The notes beneath the pieces were generated by a model. The model saw only the letters and a program-made list of their open reading frames with translations, had not been told where the DNA came from and searched no databases. A stretch of 64,000 nt of DNA from Antennarius striatus (taxonomy: Eukaryota > Chordata > Actinopteri > Lophiiformes > Antennariidae): NCBI RefSeq assembly GCF_040054535.1, contig NC_090789.1, forward strand, positions 5,076,697-5,140,696. The letters run 5' to 3'. Below are positions 39,515-47,388 of this stretch, in pieces; position 1 is the stretch's first letter; each line of letters opens with the position of its first letter. Position numbers and translations under genes: made by a program.

Positions 39515-42500
39515 GTCAATTACACAGAACACTCCACCTTTAATTCATGTTTCTCACTCCAACTAAATGTTTTTCTTTTTCTAAGGCATCAATGGGCAGC
39601 CCTCTGACCCGACACACCCCTAGATCTCCCGCCAGCTGGTCCAGCCCGGTCACTTCCCCCACCAACACCTCCCAGAACACCCCATCACCAAGGTTACAAA
39701 CAAATGCTTACTTCTCTTTGTGTGCACAGACGCTTGCTGTGACATTTTTATAATGGGCAATCCGTGTAACAAACGTTGACATATTAGCTTGGAACAAGTC
39801 AATAAATGAAGAGAAGAGTAAAGTCTGCAGATGTTTGTAAAGCTGCGGAAGAGGGTAGTTATCCTCTTACGTGTCTAGAGTCTTGGGCTAAACATTGTTG
39901 GCATACTAATAGCCAATAATGTTTTTTATGGTTTTGATGTAATTTAGTGGAAAACATGAAGTTTATATCATTTTGATTGGAGATTTATTCTCATTGTTTC
40001 AGATAAAAATTGATGTGATACATATTTGGGGTCTGACATTTAGAACCTTGATGAATTGCTTCAGATGTAATTCCACAGCACCCGGCTCAGTGTCCTTATC
40101 TACCTTGTTTTTGTGCAGTGCATTCGACTACGACACGGAGAACATGAACTCAGAGGACATCTACAGCTCGCTGAAAGGTGTCACCGAGGCGATCCAGAAC
40201 TTCAGCGTCCGCAGCCAAGAGGATATGAACGACCCAGTCCAGCGGCGGGAAGGAGACGAGGTCAGTAGAGCAGACGGATTGGTGCGAGTGTGCATCAATG
40301 GTTTTAATTGACGTTTGACACGATAAAATGATTCAAGAGAGAACCACCGGAAAATGCAGAGATATTTTTATTAAAGATAGCAGAGAATAAAAAAAAATGA
40401 AGCCTGTAGCAAATCCCTCTATAATATGTAGTAACTGATGCATGACAGTCAAATGAATTTTGGTTTCAGCAAACCAATGAGCTTTTGGTGAATGATGATG
40501 CTTCCAATGTGGATGTGGCCCCAACGATGCTGCAACCTTTCAAATTTAGATTCTTCATGAACATTTTCAACCCTGTAGTTCAAAAGATCTACAAGCACCA
40601 GAGTTCAAAGGACTGTCTCACTAAATGTGGAACATGGTCAGAGTTCTGTGGTTGCATAATAGCCATAAATCATGATGTAACAGTAAAAGTTGACCTTTGA
40701 CCTTTTGGGACATAAAATGTCAACCCTTCATTTTTATCTGATTAGATAACTATGGAAAATTGGTGCTTTTGTTTTGCTACAATACCAAAAATATTTGGCA
40801 CTACTTTTACAGAAATTAAAAACTGCTTTAAACAGAAGCATTTAATACAAGCAGATGCACAAAACCACACTAGTACGAAATTAACAGAAGCAAAGGCCTA
40901 AACACAGACACACAGGCAGAGAGACCCACTTGACCCTGACATCTAATCTTTTCCACCGCTCCTCCCTCCCTGAGGGAGCTGAGCGACACACACTCTGTGT
41001 TTATGAGCTGGACAACTGCAAAGTTAATCCTCTGCAGCTACTGATGAAATCATGTTTGATCCGATCCCGTGTGAAACTGGACGAGAGGATTTTTTTCTTT
41101 TCTTTCAGCAACACGTTTCTCTTTTATAATTCCTCAAGTGCTTATCTGAACTCTGTTTGTTCAGTCTAAATTTACAACTTCAGCCCTGCGGTCAGCCCCG
41201 CCCCCTTTTCTGAGGACGCGGTGCACATTTCAGCGCAGAGGCATAACCTCCTGACATTTTCCTCGGAGGCACATCTGAAATCCAACCAGCCTGTGTGTCA
41301 GCAGCTTTCCAGTACACCTGACTCATCACTCAGAGAGTGGACTTCAGTAGTCTTAGTGTAAATATCCACAAAACAAAAACATTCTGATTCCCAAAAACTA
41401 AACTAGGAATTTATTTAGATTTTTTTTTTTTTTTTTTTTGGTGATGCTTTCACACCAAACATGTTTTGCCCTGATTTTGGAAGTTTTTATTAAAACTCAG
41501 CTGCCGTGAACCTGTTGTTCGGTTGTTGTTGGTGTTTTCATTAAGAATCCAAAAACTTAACTGCTGTTAATTCCCTTCTCGCCATTGGTTTAACGTGCAA
41601 AGTTACTCTGCGCTTAACTCATGGGATGAATCGAATGCAAATGCAGCCGTGAATGTTTAATACAGCCTCTGTTACGGTCGAATCGCATCTCTGCAGGGGG
41701 ACGGCGGGACAGACGGCAGAATGTCAGACCTGATGGATGGAGGCCGCATGGCTCTAGACAATAAGACGTCCCTCCTCAACACCCCCCTGCTGTCCTCCAG
41801 CCCCCGTGGAGCTCGCGAACACTTCCTGGACTCTCCTTTCAAACACGGCCGCAAAGACACCAGCTTGGAGGACTCTGAGCATCTCACCGATGGTAAGCAC
41901 AGAGACGGAGAGAAAAAAAGGCGCCGAAGCTCAGAACAGATTGTTTAATGATGGCATTCTGCCTTTTATCAGACAGCAGCCTGGACCAGTCAGAGGTGGT
42001 GGCCGAGCTGCTGAAGGAGCTGTCGAATCACAACGAGCGCGTGGAGGAGAGGAAGGCGGCCCTGTGTGAACTGCTGAAGCTGATTCGTGACAACACCCTG
42101 CAGGTGTGGGATGAACATTTCAAGACCATCCTGCTGCTCCTGCTGGAAACGATGGGTGACAGAGAGGTGAGGTGTTTCTGGGAACTCTGTGCAAACATGC
42201 ACAAAACTGAGATCGTTTTTTTTTGTTTGTTTTTTTTTTTAACTTAAAACATTTGTGATTATCCCAGCATGTGATCCGAACGCTGGCTCTGCGGGTTCTG
42301 AGGGAGATTCTAAGCAAACAGCCCTGGAGGTTCAAGAACTACGCAGAGCTCACCATCATGAAGGCCCTGGAGGCTCACAAAGACCCCCACAAGGAGGTGT
42401 GTGTGCTTAAACACAGGTGTTTAATGGCATCACACATTATCCTGATGGTGTTATTGTGCGTTTCTGCAGGTGGTACGAGCAGCAGAGGAAACAGCAGCTA

Positions 42501-43182
42501 TGCTATCGCTGTCCATCAGCCCAGACCAGTGTATCAAAGTTTTGTGTCCCATCATCCAGTCAGCCGACTACCCTATCAACCTGGCTGCCATCAAGATGCA
42601 GACCAAAGTGATGGAGAGGGTTCCCCGCGAGGGTTTGATCAACCTGCTGCCAGAGATAGTGCCAGGACTCATACAGGTAATGAAACTGAGACTTCCTGTA
42701 GTCACATTTAAATATCAACAGTCTGACGGTTCTGTTGTAAACAACGTGCCATATTGGTTTGTGACCTGTTTGTTACGGTTGAACAGGGTTACGACAACTC
42801 TGAGAGCAGCGTGAGGAAAGCCTGCGTCTTCTGCTTGGTGGCCATTTACGCAGTGATCGGAGAGGACCTCAAACCGCACCTTAGCCAACTCTCCAGCAGC
42901 AAGGTAACGGGAGACACGGACTTTATCGTGAACCAGTGTGCAAAAATAAACAAGTAAATCCTTGTTTATTTATATATAGTGTCCCACAAAAGATTATAAC
43001 ATTGTGGGATTCGCTCCAATAGTGAAACCAGTGATGGAACTTTCTCCTTATTATACATTATTATTAGCTTCCAATGCTTACACATCTGTCCTCTGTGTCT
43101 GCAGCTGAAGCTGTTGAATCTGTACATCAAGCGTGCTCAGTCGGGGTCCAGTGGCAGCGAACCTCCATCTGAAGGTCTATAG
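3920..43182 (+). CDS. clasp2: CLIP-associating protein 2 (CLASP2), complete gene
   Basis: Microtubule plus-end protein that promotes rescue and suppresses catastrophe, binding EB1 and CLIP-170 and acting at cell cortex, Golgi, kinetochores and growth cones. Core exons: 3920-4117, 8848-8926, 11952-12055, 12443-12534, 13824-13899, 14637-14734, 17396-17466, 24094-24234, 25339-25412, 25516-25608, 25697-25842, 26172-26307, 26395-26465, 26616-26675, 26775-26852, 26960-27127, 28048-28088, 28497-28649, 29846-29947, 32066-32239, 33872-33979, 34236-34298, 34849-34955, 35260-35415, 35570-35661, 35749-35812, 37153-37316, 37566-37644, 39045-39188, 39329-39472, 39586-39692, 40119-40260, 41697-41892, 41973-42166, 42268-42396, 42470-42676, 42787-42903, 43105-43182. 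These give 1481 residues, or about 1542 with the six better-supported cassettes. CLASP2 rather than CLASP1: [47 protein letters not shown]. Start at 3920 begins [10 protein letters not shown]; Met7 has the better Kozak context. Confidence 0.95.
4118..8847 (+). other. clasp2: clasp2 intron 1 (4.7 kb)
   Basis: AT-rich, unique-looking sequence with no recognisable exon, RNA gene or full transposon. It contains a short CTT run near 6432-6457 and poly-T runs near 4980 and 8046. ORFs here, including a 132-codon minus-strand one at 5285-5683, resemble no family and lack splice or conservation cues. Confidence 0.6.
10372..10430. repeat. (GT)n microsatellite
   Basis: A pure 59-nt GT run in clasp2 intron 2. 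Shorter GT runs follow at about 10596-10616 and 10749-10772, the last ending in a G8 run. Confidence 0.95.
11818..11831 (+). promoter_or_regulatory. CTCF-like motif in clasp2 intron 2
   Basis: CCACTTGAGGGCAG is close to the CTCF core CCASYAGRGGGCRS, with the central AG replaced by TG. It lies about 120 bp upstream of exon 3. Motif match only. Confidence 0.3.
14735..17395 (+). other. clasp2: clasp2 intron 6 (2.7 kb)
   Basis: No exon seen. It contains GT runs at 14791-14828 and 16321-16352, a CT/CA run at about 16611-16661, and a dense, non-repetitive block at about 16760-17000 rich in TAAT/ATTA words that has the look of a conserved non-coding element. Confidence 0.5.
19695..19741. repeat. 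(GT)n microsatellite
   Basis: A near-perfect GT run in clasp2 intron 7, about 3.6 kb upstream of the internal first exon. Confidence 0.95.
23013..23332 (+). promoter_or_regulatory. clasp2: candidate internal clasp2 promoter and short 5' leader
   Basis: In order: TGATGTCA at 23013-23020 (one base from a CRE), inverted CCAAT box ATTGG at 23032-23036, and TATA-like ATAAAATATA at 23096-23105. A GT/TG microsatellite follows at 23175-23232, then the ATG at 23333. The spacing would place initiation near 23130, giving a leader of about 200 nt that includes the GT repeat. Inferred from position and motifs. Confidence 0.5.
23333..23366 (+). CDS. clasp2: clasp2 alternative first coding exon (Cys/Arg-rich N terminus)
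   Basis: ATG at 23333 with A at -3 opens [11 protein letters not shown] plus one base (T), followed by a consensus donor GTGAGT at 23367. Splicing to 24094 makes codon 12 TAT (Tyr) and continues [12 protein letters not shown]. This matches the start of the human TOG1-less CLASP2 form (MRRLICKRICDYKSF, recalled). The predicted short protein is about 1314 residues, close to human CLASP2 at 1294. Cys6 and Cys10 beside arginines resemble an N-terminal palmitoylation site; brain CLASP2-beta is reported to be palmitoylated, but I cannot tell which named isoform this is. Confidence 0.85.
24094..27127 (+). other. clasp2: clasp2 exons 8-16: linker and TOG2 domain
   Basis: Residues 240-561 of the long form. 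Exon 8 is a Ser/Ala/Lys-rich linker. Exons 9-16 encode TOG2, the HEAT array required for catastrophe suppression: [100 protein letters not shown]. The block ends [16 protein letters not shown], the start of the Ser-rich region. This is the most conserved part of the gene in the window. Confidence 0.92.
28101..28174. repeat. (CA)n microsatellite beside a 5' splice site
   Basis: A pure CA run of 74 nt starting 12 nt after the donor of the 41-nt exon 28048-28088. It is the longest CA run in the window. Confidence 0.97.
29218..29241 (+). CDS. clasp2: clasp2 24-nt cassette microexon
   Basis: Acceptor CTTAAG and donor GTAAGA flank 24 nt in phase 1-1. Included, it adds DDASDKTD plus a shared Gly after YASL, equivalent to EDTSDKLDG in human CLASP2 (recalled). 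Skipping joins 28649 directly to 29846 in frame. Confidence 0.75.
30144..30170 (+). CDS. clasp2: possible clasp2 27-nt microexon (weak)
   Basis: CAG acceptor and a weak GTATTC donor flank 27 nt in phase 1-1 with no stop, coding SEESDCTP. The frame fits, but I recognise no homologous insert in CLASPs and the donor is poor. Confidence 0.25.
31015..31041 (+). CDS. clasp2: clasp2 27-nt cassette microexon
   Basis: Acceptor GGCTCAG and donor GTAAGA flank 27 nt in phase 1-1. Joined to neighbours it reads [23 protein letters not shown]1 carries RSRSANPAGA at the same place (recalled), so the exon appears conserved between paralogues. Confidence 0.7.
31390..31415. repeat. (ATT)n microsatellite
   Basis: About eight ATT units in the intron between 31041 and 32066. 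Confidence 0.9.
32066..32239 (+). CDS. clasp2: clasp2 exon with first SxIP EB-binding motif
   Basis: Phase 1-1 exon of 174 nt beginning [12 protein letters not shown]. Ser-Arg-Ile-Pro is encoded at 32179-32190 within [13 protein letters not shown]. SxIP in a basic, Ser/Pro-rich context is the EB1 docking signal of plus-end trackers; nearby SxxxS repeats are where GSK3 acts in mammals. Confidence 0.9.
32519..32563 (+). CDS. clasp2: clasp2 45-nt cassette exon (candidate)
   Basis: Pyrimidine-rich acceptor ending TCCTCCAG and donor GTAAGG flank 45 nt in phase 1-1 with no stop, coding [14 protein letters not shown]. It fits the composition of the linker and lies between the two SxIP exons, so inclusion would change their spacing by 15 residues. 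Confidence 0.6.
33872..33979 (+). CDS. clasp2: clasp2 exon with second SxIP EB-binding motif
   Basis: Phase 1-1 exon of 108 nt. Ser-Arg-Ile-Pro is at 33880-33891, followed by [20 protein letters not shown], the phosphorylatable Ser/Arg repeat typical of CLASPs. The paired motifs in the two exons form the EB1-binding unit. Confidence 0.92.
35070..35093 (+). CDS. clasp2: clasp2 24-nt microexon (LLGDMRSK)
   Basis: Exactly eight codons, phase 0-0, between CTGTCAG and donor GTCAGC. It encodes LLGDMRSK; human CLASP2 has LLGDIRTK between ADAL and KKPARRRY (recalled). It can be skipped in frame. Confidence 0.85.
36255..36285. repeat. (CA)n microsatellite
   Basis: A CA run in the intron upstream of the 60-nt cassette exon. 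Confidence 0.9.
36463..36522 (+). CDS. clasp2: clasp2 60-nt cassette exon
   Basis: Acceptor TTTCAG and donor GTACTG flank 20 open codons in phase 0-0: [20 protein letters not shown]. Inclusion places a Ser-rich loop between ADPHSK and VFSMFLETL inside the TOG3 array. Both neighbouring junctions are phase 0, so it is optional in frame. Codon use resembles coding sequence. Confidence 0.7.
36811..36813 (+). CDS. clasp2: putative 3-nt clasp2 microexon (AGA, Arg)
   Basis: AGA sits between an acceptor CTCTCTGTAG and a perfect donor GTAAGT (36814-36819), in a phase 0 intron. Included, it changes ADPHSK-VFSMF to ADPHSK-R-VFSMF, and human CLASP2 reads K-R-V at this junction (recalled). A TGC lies about 20 nt upstream of the acceptor, within the pyrimidine-rich region, the kind of element used by the neural microexon regulator SRRM4. 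Confidence 0.5.
38334..38406. repeat. 13-bp minisatellite, about 5.6 copies
   Basis: Tandem copies of CCCTCTTGTGTCT, identical in all full units, all pyrimidine-rich on the plus strand. It ends about 65 nt upstream of the candidate exon at 38471. Confidence 0.97.
38471..38602 (+). CDS. clasp2: candidate 132-nt Arg/Gly-rich clasp2 cassette exon
   Basis: Pyrimidine-rich acceptor ending CTCTGAAG and donor GTCAGT flank 44 stop-free codons in phase 0, matching the phase of the intron it lies in (37645-39044). The peptide begins [17 protein letters not shown] and ends WSRSSQ. I know of no such insert in mammalian CLASPs. The block is much more GC-rich than its surroundings, which lengthens chance ORFs, so this may not be an exon. 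Confidence 0.35.
39477..39511. repeat. (CA)n microsatellite beside a 5' splice site
   Basis: The CA run begins at the fifth base of the donor of exon 39329-39472 (GTAACACACA). Confidence 0.95.
40119..43182 (+). other. clasp2: clasp2 C-terminal CLIP/cargo-binding domain exons
   Basis: Exons 40119-40260, 41697-41892, 41973-42166, 42268-42396, 42470-42676, 42787-42903 and 43105-43182. They encode an acidic linker ([20 protein letters not shown]), a Ser-rich stretch ([19 protein letters not shown]) and the C-terminal helical TOG-like domain that binds CLIP-170, CENP-E and cortical partners: [91 protein letters not shown]. The end LNLYIKRAQ plus a Ser/Gly/Glu tail is as in the family; stop TAG at 43180-43182. 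Confidence 0.93.
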
Positions 43183-44580
43183 GAGGCACAGCAACCCCCC
43201 AAGGGACAAACGCAGAACTGCATCTGTGCCCACCAAACAAACAAACCCTCTGTCCATGAGCTCACGCCGACACTGACCAAAAACAAAACCGTCATCCTAA
43301 CAGTCTCACAGGAGCAAACTCCTCGCATTCACTCGCACTCACACACAAACACACAGGTATGCAGTCCTCATACGTTTCCTGTCCTGCTGCTGGATGGGAG
43401 TCGTGGTGCGGAACAGAGGAGTGTTACGGTCCTCCTGACCGTCGCTGAGGAAAACTCCAAACTCAGACTGAAGCAAGCCTTTAAATATGGAAACACATAA
43501 ACACTCACATCCTCCACCAAGTCAATAAACACCAATATATGAAAAAGTCCGTCCTCTCCAGTTCCTCTGTGTCCCAAACAGAAACCGCAATCCCCCTGTA
43601 ACATCTTGATGTCAACAGAAAGTGGTGCAACTGCATGGTTCTCATTTCTTTTTCGGGGATAAGGTTCATAGAACACGTCAAGCCGAACAAATGGTGCCGC
43701 CCTTGTGTCTTTGTTTCACGGCGAGTAACTGGGGCAAGATAGGCAGGAATGTAAATGTACATTGTGTCATAGTTTGGATTTATTTTACACAATGAAGGTT
43801 AACTGCAGCAGTTTTTAAATGTCTGGGTTTTTCTCTCTCACACATAAACACACGCTTTCTCTCTTTCAGAAAGGTGCTGATTAGCCTAAAAGGTACGACC
43901 AACCAACCCTGCCCATCACTAACGAAAAGTCACAGTGGGCAATGCCAGCTCGTAATAAACACAGTATGTAGGCCGATTCCAAAGTATAGGAGGCATTGTA
44001 TGCTTGGGCTATGCATGAGACTAAATTTTAAAAAGAACTTTTTATTCTGTTCAGATTGACAGTCACAGCAGTGAGATTGGCATTTTAAAAATAATGTGAA
44101 CAAACGTCCACACCTTTCAGCAACGTCCGTGTCCTCTGTTTCTCCAAGCTTATCTTGGATCGGACCACTTCTGGGCAACATAAGGAAGAACGACGGTTGT
44201 GTGCTTCTCACTATATCAAGTATGACAGGACATGGCTTATTATCAAATAGTGAATATGTATCTATATATGATATTAAAATGGAAATCAGATAACTGTCAT
44301 TTAGGAGAGTCCCCTGGCGGGGTGCACAAGGGCACCTGTGTCCATTCTTGTTTTTATTTCCTCTCTTGCGCGTGCAGTAGTCTCTCACACACTTATGATT
44401 TCTCAGCTGAGAAATTTGTAGAAATGTATTATTTACAGCTCTGAAAAAAAAAGTCATTCTTTTTCTCTTCATTGTGTCTCTTTCCCTCCCCCTCTTTGTA
44501 ACATTCTAGTTTTAACTGTTGTCTCCTCTGTGCATTTACAAAGCTGTGCTTACAATAAAATCAAGAAGTTGTACAGAACA
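43183..44580 (+). other. clasp2: clasp2 3' untranslated region
   Basis: About 1.4 kb from the TAG to an AATAAA at 44554-44559, which is the most likely polyadenylation signal. A further ATAAA-type word lies near 44631. No coding exon is seen. Confidence 0.6.
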
Positions 44581-45429
44581 CAATACTCTTTGCCTTTTAA
44601 TAATGATGAAGCTGGAAATGAGGATCTGGAATAAACTCGAACACGAGGTTCTAAGTTTTACTCCGACTGAGAGTCAGGGAGATGAGCCCCCAAAATCACC
44701 ACATGATAAAAAAAGAACTTTGGTAGTTTAAAACTGAAGACTAATCAAAATGGAATTTATTTTTTGTTTTCTGATTTGTCAAGTTTTTTCAAAGAAAGGA
44801 TAAATGTTCATTTGTCATCCTCTCCATATAAAACATGATATATGTTGTTCTGTTCAGTCACCAAATGTGATGCACAGACTTGTTGGCTGGGAGTGTAACA
44901 GTTCATGCTTATACTATTTCATGATGATCTAGATATCTTATCTGCAGTGGATATGGACTAAAGGTGAGTTATGTCACCTTAAATCTCGGGTTGTTTGATC
45001 GCAAGTCAATATATGTTCGGTCTATTGATAAGAAGGGGAAATGTCAGATAGTTGTGATTGTTGTTTAATGTTTGATTCATCAAAATTACGACTTTAAGTT
45101 TTAGCTGTGGAATGGTGGTGATTCATTGATAGTCACGATTGTTAATTGATAAACTAAGACAAGGCGCATGGAATGCCAGTGGTGACCTAAACCTAGTTTA
45201 AAATAAAAACAGTGCTATAAGCAACAACTATTTGAGAAACGGGTTTTGAATTTCTTGTATGCATGTAGTTTAAATTTAGGTGCAGCAAAAGATAAAGTAC
45301 CAGCTGGCCTGTAAATGATTTTCCTTACAAAAGACACCTGAACTGAACTGTCCCTGCTGCTACAACGTGGTCTGTACTGAAAATCTCAAAAAGATTCGCT
45401 TTGTGAAGTTACCTGAAAAAGCAACTGAC

Positions 45430-45463
45430 TCTATTGCGATTCATGTTCTTGAATCGCAATAGA
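45430..45463. repeat. perfect 14-bp inverted repeat (hairpin)
   Basis: Arms 45430-45443 and 45450-45463 are exact reverse complements (core CTATTGCGATTCA) around a 6-nt loop. Confidence 0.95.
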
Positions 45464-45556
45464 ATCAATTCATGTACCTTCATACCTCTGGCACAGCACA
45501 GTGCTGTGACAAAAGAAGGAATGTTAAGTCAATTTAATTACACGCAGATTCAAATA

Positions 45557-45725
45557 CAGTATTTTCCGCACTATAAGGCGCACTGGACTATAAAGCACAC
45601 CTTCAATAAATGGCATATTCTAAAACCCGTTTTTCATATATAAGGCGCACTGGACTATAAGGTCCAGTGCGCCTTATATTGGTTTTTGAGAAAATTAGAC
45701 TTTTAAGTGTGCCTTATTTGCACCC
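45557..45725. mobile_element. palindromic MITE-like repeat (TATAAGGCGCAC type)
   Basis: Starts CAGTATTTTCCGCACTATAA and repeats the word TATAAGGCGCACTGGAC. Near 45637-45680, 19-nt arms pair at 18 of 19 positions around a TATAAG loop; a degraded copy of the word in reverse orientation ends the element near 45720. I recognise this word as a frequent fish-genome repeat but cannot name the family. Confidence 0.6.
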
Positions 45726-46293
45726 ATTACTCAAATTACAGCTTCACTATTGTATCAGATGCATAAAGTAAATTTTATATATATTTAATCTTAGGTTTTA
45801 TACTTTTGATCTTAGTCTGACATGAATTCACCCTGAATTTAACAAGCCGTCAGAGGACCACTGTGGTTATCGCGGGGGGCGGGGCTTCCTCTCTCTTTCC
45901 AAAATAGAGCGTGTAAAACTTTTTCTACTTTCGACTACGCGACGTTCAGGGTCCGACATGGTGGATAATTATTAAACACGCAGGAAACAACTTTTTGCAG
46001 ACAAAACGTGTCGTCAGCGCTGACGTACAGCGGGGACATGAAACTCCTCGTCGGGGGTCTGAGTTGTGTTTATTTGGAGTGAGACGCACCGCAGCGGCGA
46101 CAGGTGTTTGTCGGGCCAGCATGTTGTTCTGGCAGTCCTACACCGAAAACTTCAGCGCCCCCACTCAGAGACAAGTTGGCAGCAGACACACAAGGTATGA
46201 ATCTGATATTTTATGTCGTTCGCTCTCGACTTTGTAATGCATAACATATATGTTTATATATTTATTTGCTTTCTCGATTTTGGAGCCTCATCA

Positions 46294-46296
<3 letters not shown>

Positions 46297-46348
<52 letters not shown>
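46297..46348. repeat. (GT)n microsatellite
   Basis: A 52-nt GT run about 130 bp upstream of the putative ubp1 promoter. Confidence 0.95.
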
Positions 46349-46350
<2 letters not shown>

Positions 46351-46439
46351 TGTCGAATAAATCGAGTATTTCTCCTGTTTCAAGTCTTCATCCTTGTTGA
46401 CTGTCAGATGCGTTATAAATTGTAAGAAGTAAAACGCAG

Positions 46440-47388
46440 GTACAGTTGCGCACCATGACGGAAGCTCGGAGGGCTCTGATTGGTTCATCTCCCTGCGCTG
46501 GGCACTGAAACTGGCCTGTGATTGGTTGTTAGCTTTCCTGGCATCCTTCCTTTGGCTGGCGGTCGCGCAGCTCTTGTAGGCTCCACCGATCGACTGTCTG
46601 TTTGCTGAGGGACCCGTGTTGATCCCTGGTGCTAAGTCAACCGCTGCTCTTTGGATGGTTTAAGGACTGCTACCTGGAAGCCTGAGAGCCTCGGTGGTGA
46701 CTCCAGCAACCGCGATGAAAAAAGGAGAGCGGGTTGGGTTGGTACAGCGAGCGCCAGAGGAGAGCTGCGGTTGCGATCACCGGACATCTCGCAGTTACAC
46801 CAAGTGAAGTTGATGCTAGTTAGCCTGATAGCCAGGTAGCAACAGCTGTGCGGACACGATGTGGGATGCGGATATGGACTAAAACAAAATAATAGCCTCT
46901 GCTTGTTCCGTTTGAGTTGGCTAGTGTTAGCTAGGCTGCTCGAAGAAGCCGTACCCGGGGTGACAATGAGGCTGCTGGATCCACGCTAGCATGTTTAAGT
47001 TGCCTTTGTGACGCTAGCTTAACGGTTAGCTAACATTAGCATGCTGACAATCTGCTCGCATCCTCAGTCACGACTAACGTTTGGCCGCTGAGTGGAATAA
47101 CTTAGCATTGATTTTTAGACAGTCTGCCAGTTGTGTAGCACAACTTTTGTGTGACTAAAGATCCCCTAAATCTCGAATGAAGATATGGCGATCCATCAAG
47201 TCTCTGTGGAAAGCAACAAATTCGCCTGCCCAGCTTTCCAAGGAGTGGCTAGCGGGCTAGCAGCATAACTTTCCTATCGCGGTATCGCTCAGAAGCTGCA
47301 GAGCCCACTTCCTCGCTCGTCGAGCCCTCGTACCTGAGACAAGCTGGCGGCCCTACGAGTTGAAGCCGAGGACAAGGAGCTGGGGCCA
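46440..47388 (+). promoter_or_regulatory. ubp1: ubp1 promoter and 5' leader
   Basis: GC-rich, no TATA. Two full NF-Y/CCAAT sites in the same orientation, CTGATTGGTTCA and GTGATTGGTTGT (ATTGG at 46479-46483 and 46521-46525), lie 42 bp apart. GCTAGC/GTTAGC words recur between 46817 and 47265. If transcribed, the leader holds ATG-stop ORFs at 46859-46882, 46966-46989, 46991-47011, 47041-47091, 47177-47260 and 47185-47268, all closed before the main ATG. Start site and leader introns are unknown. Confidence 0.5.

Larger units (their letters stand above)
35260..39692 (+). other. clasp2: clasp2 TOG3 region exons
   Basis: Exons 35260-35415, 35570-35661, 35749-35812, 37153-37316, 37566-37644, 39045-39188, 39329-39472 and 39586-39692. 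They encode the third TOG-like array and a following linker: [110 protein letters not shown]. Three donors are weak: GTTGGA (35416), GTTGGT (37317) and GTTACA (39693). Confidence 0.9.
44580..46440. other. clasp2-ubp1 intergenic region
   Basis: No gene recognised. It is AT-rich to about 45830, then GC-rich. It holds a perfect hairpin (45430-45463), a palindromic repeat element (45557-45725) and a GT microsatellite (46297-46348). ORFs around 45995-46237 resemble no family. Confidence 0.55.

Noticed and set aside
45995..46237. 80-codon ORF upstream of ubp1 as a separate gene
   Set aside because: Short, in a GC-rich stretch next to a repeat, with no recognisable protein; may be part of a larger repeat or promoter sequence.
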